Shown here: positions 60,746-64,000 of the stretch, in pieces
How the letters are laid out: each line of letters opens with the position of its first letter
Numbering within the stretch: position 1 is the first letter of the stretch
Assembly (NCBI GenBank): GCA_963675135.1
Contig: OY776134.1
Span: 54,827,740 to 54,891,739 of the forward strand
DNA length: 64,000 bases
Origin: Galeopsis tetrahit
Lineage: Eukaryota > Streptophyta > Magnoliopsida > Lamiales > Lamiaceae
Direction of reading: 5' to 3'
The notes under the pieces: generated by a model
What the model was told of the DNA's origin: nothing
Seen by the model: the letters and a program-made list of their open reading frames with translations, nothing else
Database searches by the model: none
Program-made: the position numbers and the translations under genes

Positions 60746-61515
60746 CGTTAACTAACTTTAATCTTTCAAATCTTCAATATTTTATTTTTTACATTTAATT
60801 TAATATTATCCCTAAAAAAACGTCTTTTCCATGCAAGATTAAGATTTGACAACTAATTTGGCAGATTTGAAGAGCTAGAAACGCAAAAGTGGAAAGTGGT
60901 GACACTGTTATGAGGATAAAGAGTAATAGATGGCTTTGGATCAAGGCATGTGGTTGCAATTCTCAGGGAGTTTCAGGAATCCTCTGCCTTAATATTTTTT
61001 TAAAGACTATGTCCCCGTTGCAAATTCACCACAATTTGTGACGAAATTAATTACAGGCTGTCGTAAAAAAAAAATCGTTGTTAATCTCTATGTTTTTTGA
61101 GTGGTCGTCTTATACCAGTTTTTGTCACTGAATAAATATTTATCATCATAACACTTGTCCAATGCTAAATTGACACACTTGTACATTTATTTATTTATTT
61201 TGACAGAAACACACTTGTACTTAATTTCTTAAGAAAATTGCAATCACATATTAATGATATTATGTTTAACTTGTACTGTATTTCCCAATTAAGTTAACTG
61301 CTGTGAGTTGAAATAGTTTAGAATGATTTCAAATGTTGTAAAACACATTAATATATAATTTCAGTCAAATCAATTTCACCAAAAATTGAGATCCTCGATC
61401 TCTGAATTAGCTATGTTCCTAATAATTAAGTAGAAGCGGTACAAGGCCAAAACACAGGATGCTACTATTTAGAAAGAAAAAAATGGTTGTATTCCTCCAG
61501 ATACATGCATCAGAA
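60746..61515. other. Spacer, nothing seen
   Basis: No gene recognised. It forms the 3' flank of the minus-strand microprotein gene. Confidence 0.4.
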
Positions 61516-61740
61516 TCATGCCGCAGGAGCATAATCATAATCTCCATCGTCGTCGTTGCCGCCTCCTTCTGCATTGGCAGCCGGAGCATAATCATAATCG
61601 CCATTGTCGTCGTCGTCGCCGCCCCCTTCAGCATTGGCTGCGGGAGCATAATCATAATCTCTGTCATCATCATCGCCGTCGGGCCGCTTCTTGCACCATG
61701 AGCAACCAATTATGACCATAGGATTAGTACTGAGGGGCAT
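61516..61740 (-). CDS. 74-aa microprotein with three DYDYAPAA repeats
   Basis: The ATG is at 61738-61740 (an upstream in-frame TTG is not a likely start) and the stop is at 61516-61518. It begins MPLSTNPMVIIGCSWCKKRP and then has three copies of an acidic repeat, DDDD-x-DYDYAPAA, joined by NAEGGG linkers. It ends exactly at the third APAA. The C-terminus is shared with the 54-aa protein at 57191-57355. No signal peptide is evident. The repeat could be a simple in-frame expansion of one ancestral tail or a multi-copy peptide precursor. The family is not recognised. Confidence 0.55.
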   Translation of the reverse strand: MPLSTNPMVIIGCSWCKKRPDGDDDDRDYDYAPAANAEGGGDDDDNGDYDYAPAANAEGGGNDDDGDYDYAPAA

Positions 61741-63217
61741 GTACAAGTTAATTTGTTGTTGAATAGGTCAAATTGTGGTGTGAACTTATAAGGATGAACC
61801 ATGGTTGGCCACTTGTGATGGTTTAATTTGGCACAAGGCTGCGCGTGGTTTAAAGATGAAGCTAATTACAGGTGGCGCCGCCACGTCGGAAATTAGGAAT
61901 TTGTTGTGTGGAAAAAGGAGGCTTTATGTGGGTTCCATTGTAACAAGTGTGGCAGTTTGCAATTTCTATGGTGGATTAATTGTGTGTGGCTCTACAAACC
62001 TTCAAAAGCAGGACAACATACATTTTATTCCACATCCTTCATTTTATTTGGGCTAGCTTTTAATTTTATATATTTGCTTTTGGTTTTAACTTTTAAAGTT
62101 TTTGGAATCCTTTAATTTGTACTCATTTTGAATTTGGTCTGATCTAGTACACATTTTAATTTTGATCTTTTAAGTTGAATTTCGTTCAATTACATTACAG
62201 GTAAATAGATTGGTCAAATAAAATATTTACATTAACAAACTTGGAAAATCATATTTTCGACCCAACATTATTTCCCCTTCTTTGCTTTAATTATTTCATG
62301 CGTTTTAGTTACATGCATTTGTATTTTCGTTAGCTTTTGTAGCTTGCACCTTGTGTTTATTCTCTTAACTTTCGTTTTTATAAAATACACATAAATGTCA
62401 TTTATAAATACCATTTAATTATAAATACATACAAATGCAAATCAATATCACAATAAAATTGATTCATTCCAGACTTTGCACTTTTTAGAAGGGGTAGGGG
62501 AAAAAAAAAAAGGAAGAAGAAGAAGAAGAAGTAGAAGAAAAGACTACTACTTACAATTTTATTTTTTACACCAATAATTTTTTTTTGTCACATGTTTCTT
62601 TTTGAAAGCATGATATAGAAAGCTTTTGTCACATGTTTCTCAAATCACATAATAAAAAATGTGAAGCGTCGTCTCATTAGATGCCATCAAATATACTCAT
62701 CACCACTTGAAATACTATTTAGAAACGTCATCAAGATCTCACCACTTGACATAAGTAGAAGCGTCGCCATAACCCTGAAAAAATAAAATACACTCTCCAA
62801 ATTCATTATACTATGCTCATGACTGGACAGAACAAACAGGTTTTTAATAAATATTAATTAATTTATGTATAAATAGATAGATTAAGGGTATGATGGTAAA
62901 TAAAATTATTTTTAAAAAATAGAGTAAATAACAATGTGAATAAATAAGTAAAATTATTTTTTATAAATAAATAAAGAACAATGTGACTGAATAAATAAGT
63001 AATAATTCGATTGTGGGGGATAAATTAGTATAAATATATTATTTTTAAAAATGAAGTGAGCATAATAAAATTGAACAATTAAATTAAAAAAAGTGCGAAT
63101 AATGAAATTACATGGATTAAAATTTAATGTTACTATTTGTTTATTTTAGGGACTTGATTAATTAATTAATTATATATTGAAAGATTGTCCGAATGATTGG
63201 AGTAGTATAGTATATAC
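61741..63217. other. Upstream region of the 74-aa gene and AT-rich spacer
   Basis: CTTATAAG at 61785-61792 could be the TATA box, though it is close to the ATG. The rest is AT-rich with a GAAGAA tract near 62515. A plus-strand frame at 61805-62056 shows no domain. Confidence 0.4.
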
Positions 63218-63693
63218 TCCCTCCGTCTTCACTACTCAATTTTCATTTTTCGTCTATCCCAATGAAAAACTATTCATTCTTTTTTTTTTGTAACTATTCT
63301 TTCTCACATTTCATTATATTCTTCTCTCTCTCAATCACATCACATCTAATACATCTACTTATTATTCCCTCCGTCCCACAAAGATAGCTACATATTCCTT
63401 TTTTGGATGTTCCAAATTATAGCTACATTTTTTCTTTTACTTTAGTATTAAATGTTTTATAGTCAATCTTACCCCTAATTAATAAGAGTAATTAAAATTT
63501 AACATATTTTGAAGTATGTGATTCCAATGGTAAAATTGGCACATTAGATAAATTTAACTACATTTATTGATTTTTTTTAATTAGTGCATAAAGTCAAATG
63601 TAGCTATTTTTGTGGGACAAATGAAATATATTAGTAGTATTTCTTAACCTGTGTGTCTGGAGCTCATAGGAGCTTTTGCTTGGATGGAGGGAG
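63218..63693. mobile_element. Stowaway-like MITE interrupted by another MITE
   Basis: Outer ends CTCCCTCCGTCTTCACTAC and the inverted GGATGGAGGGAG are flanked by TA at 63216-63217 and 63694-63695. A second element sits inside at 63365-63626. Confidence 0.65.
63365..63626. mobile_element. Inner Stowaway-like MITE (262 bp)
   Basis: The left end TTCCCTCCGTCCCACAAAG and the right end TTTGTGGGACAAATGAAA are inverted, extending inward through AGCTACAT / ATGTAGCT. TA flanks both sides (63363-63364, 63627-63628). Confidence 0.75.
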
Positions 63694-63695
63694 TA

Positions 63696-64000
63696 ATTAA
63701 GATCGTGCATAGCTCATAGTTCCAATTGGTCTTTTAATTTCTTCTTTTTACTATATTTTAAATCAATTAAGCTTTACAAGTGAATACAAAAATATTTTAT
63801 GTACCAACATTAATATAATCCAGCGTTGACGAGTTAAAAATTAAAAGCAGTCTTCTACGAAAATAAATTACTCCATAAAATAAAACATGATATCTGATGT
63901 GAATTAGACCTCATGTTTGCTCTAAACAAGGAATTATATTTCCATAAATTCCACTTACTAGGAAAGCAATATCACTAGCTAGCTAAGCTATATATATATT
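63696..64000. other. AT-rich spacer, nothing seen
   Basis: No coding or repeat structure recognised to the window end. Confidence 0.4.

Noticed and set aside
61459..61715. Plus-strand frames of 80 and 65 aa
   Set aside because: Shadows of the repetitive minus-strand microprotein gene.

Overview
The window is nuclear DNA of a flowering plant, most likely a eudicot. It has short exons with GT-AG introns, AT-rich spacers, and plant-type transposons: Tat-lineage Gypsy, Copia, CACTA, Stowaway-like MITEs and a tRNA-derived SINE. An asterid is my guess but the sequence alone does not prove it. No organellar, viral or bacterial genes were seen.

Region 1 (1-7.7 kb) holds two convergent host genes: SPC25, a kinetochore NDC80-complex subunit (+, 8 exons), and a TIC32-like short-chain dehydrogenase (-, 8 exons, one GC-AG intron). 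Region 2 (7.7-27 kb) is gene-poor. It contains a SINE, a solo LTR, a CACTA-like element carrying a gene fragment, MITEs, an intact-ended CACTA element nested in an older inverted-repeat element, and a Mutator-like element with GC-rich cargo. Region 3 (27-38 kb) holds another convergent pair: FIP37, the plant WTAP homologue of the m6A writer complex (+, 14 exons), and an OCRE plus G-patch RNA-processing protein (-, 11 exons). For all four host genes I joined the exons by hand; every junction keeps frame and the coding lengths divide by three (310, 337, 347 and 474 aa).

Region 4 (38-56 kb) is retrotransposon. A decayed Copia remnant with a SINE inserted in it is followed by a complete 15 kb Tat-lineage Gypsy element (41102-56139, minus strand). 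The Gypsy element has 738-bp LTRs differing at six sites and a perfect TGTTG target duplication. Its gag-pol is broken by a frameshift, two nonsense codons and a nested, internally deleted LTR element. Between pol and the 3' LTR it carries a four-exon gene on the opposite strand with its own TATA box. The gene encodes an 886-codon protein with a 'putative gypsy type transposon' (PF04195-like) region and a long coiled coil. The 3' ends of pol and this gene converge on a 136-bp tandem repeat made of small hairpins.

Region 5 (56-64 kb) contains two small genes, one just too short to be noticed easily, that encode acidic microproteins ending in the same DYDYAPAA tail, plus a decayed third copy that keeps its promoter. 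It also holds a 1.35 kb minisatellite and a MITE nested in a MITE.

The best candidates for something under-described are the spliced antisense gene with its hairpin array and the DYDYAPAA microprotein family.
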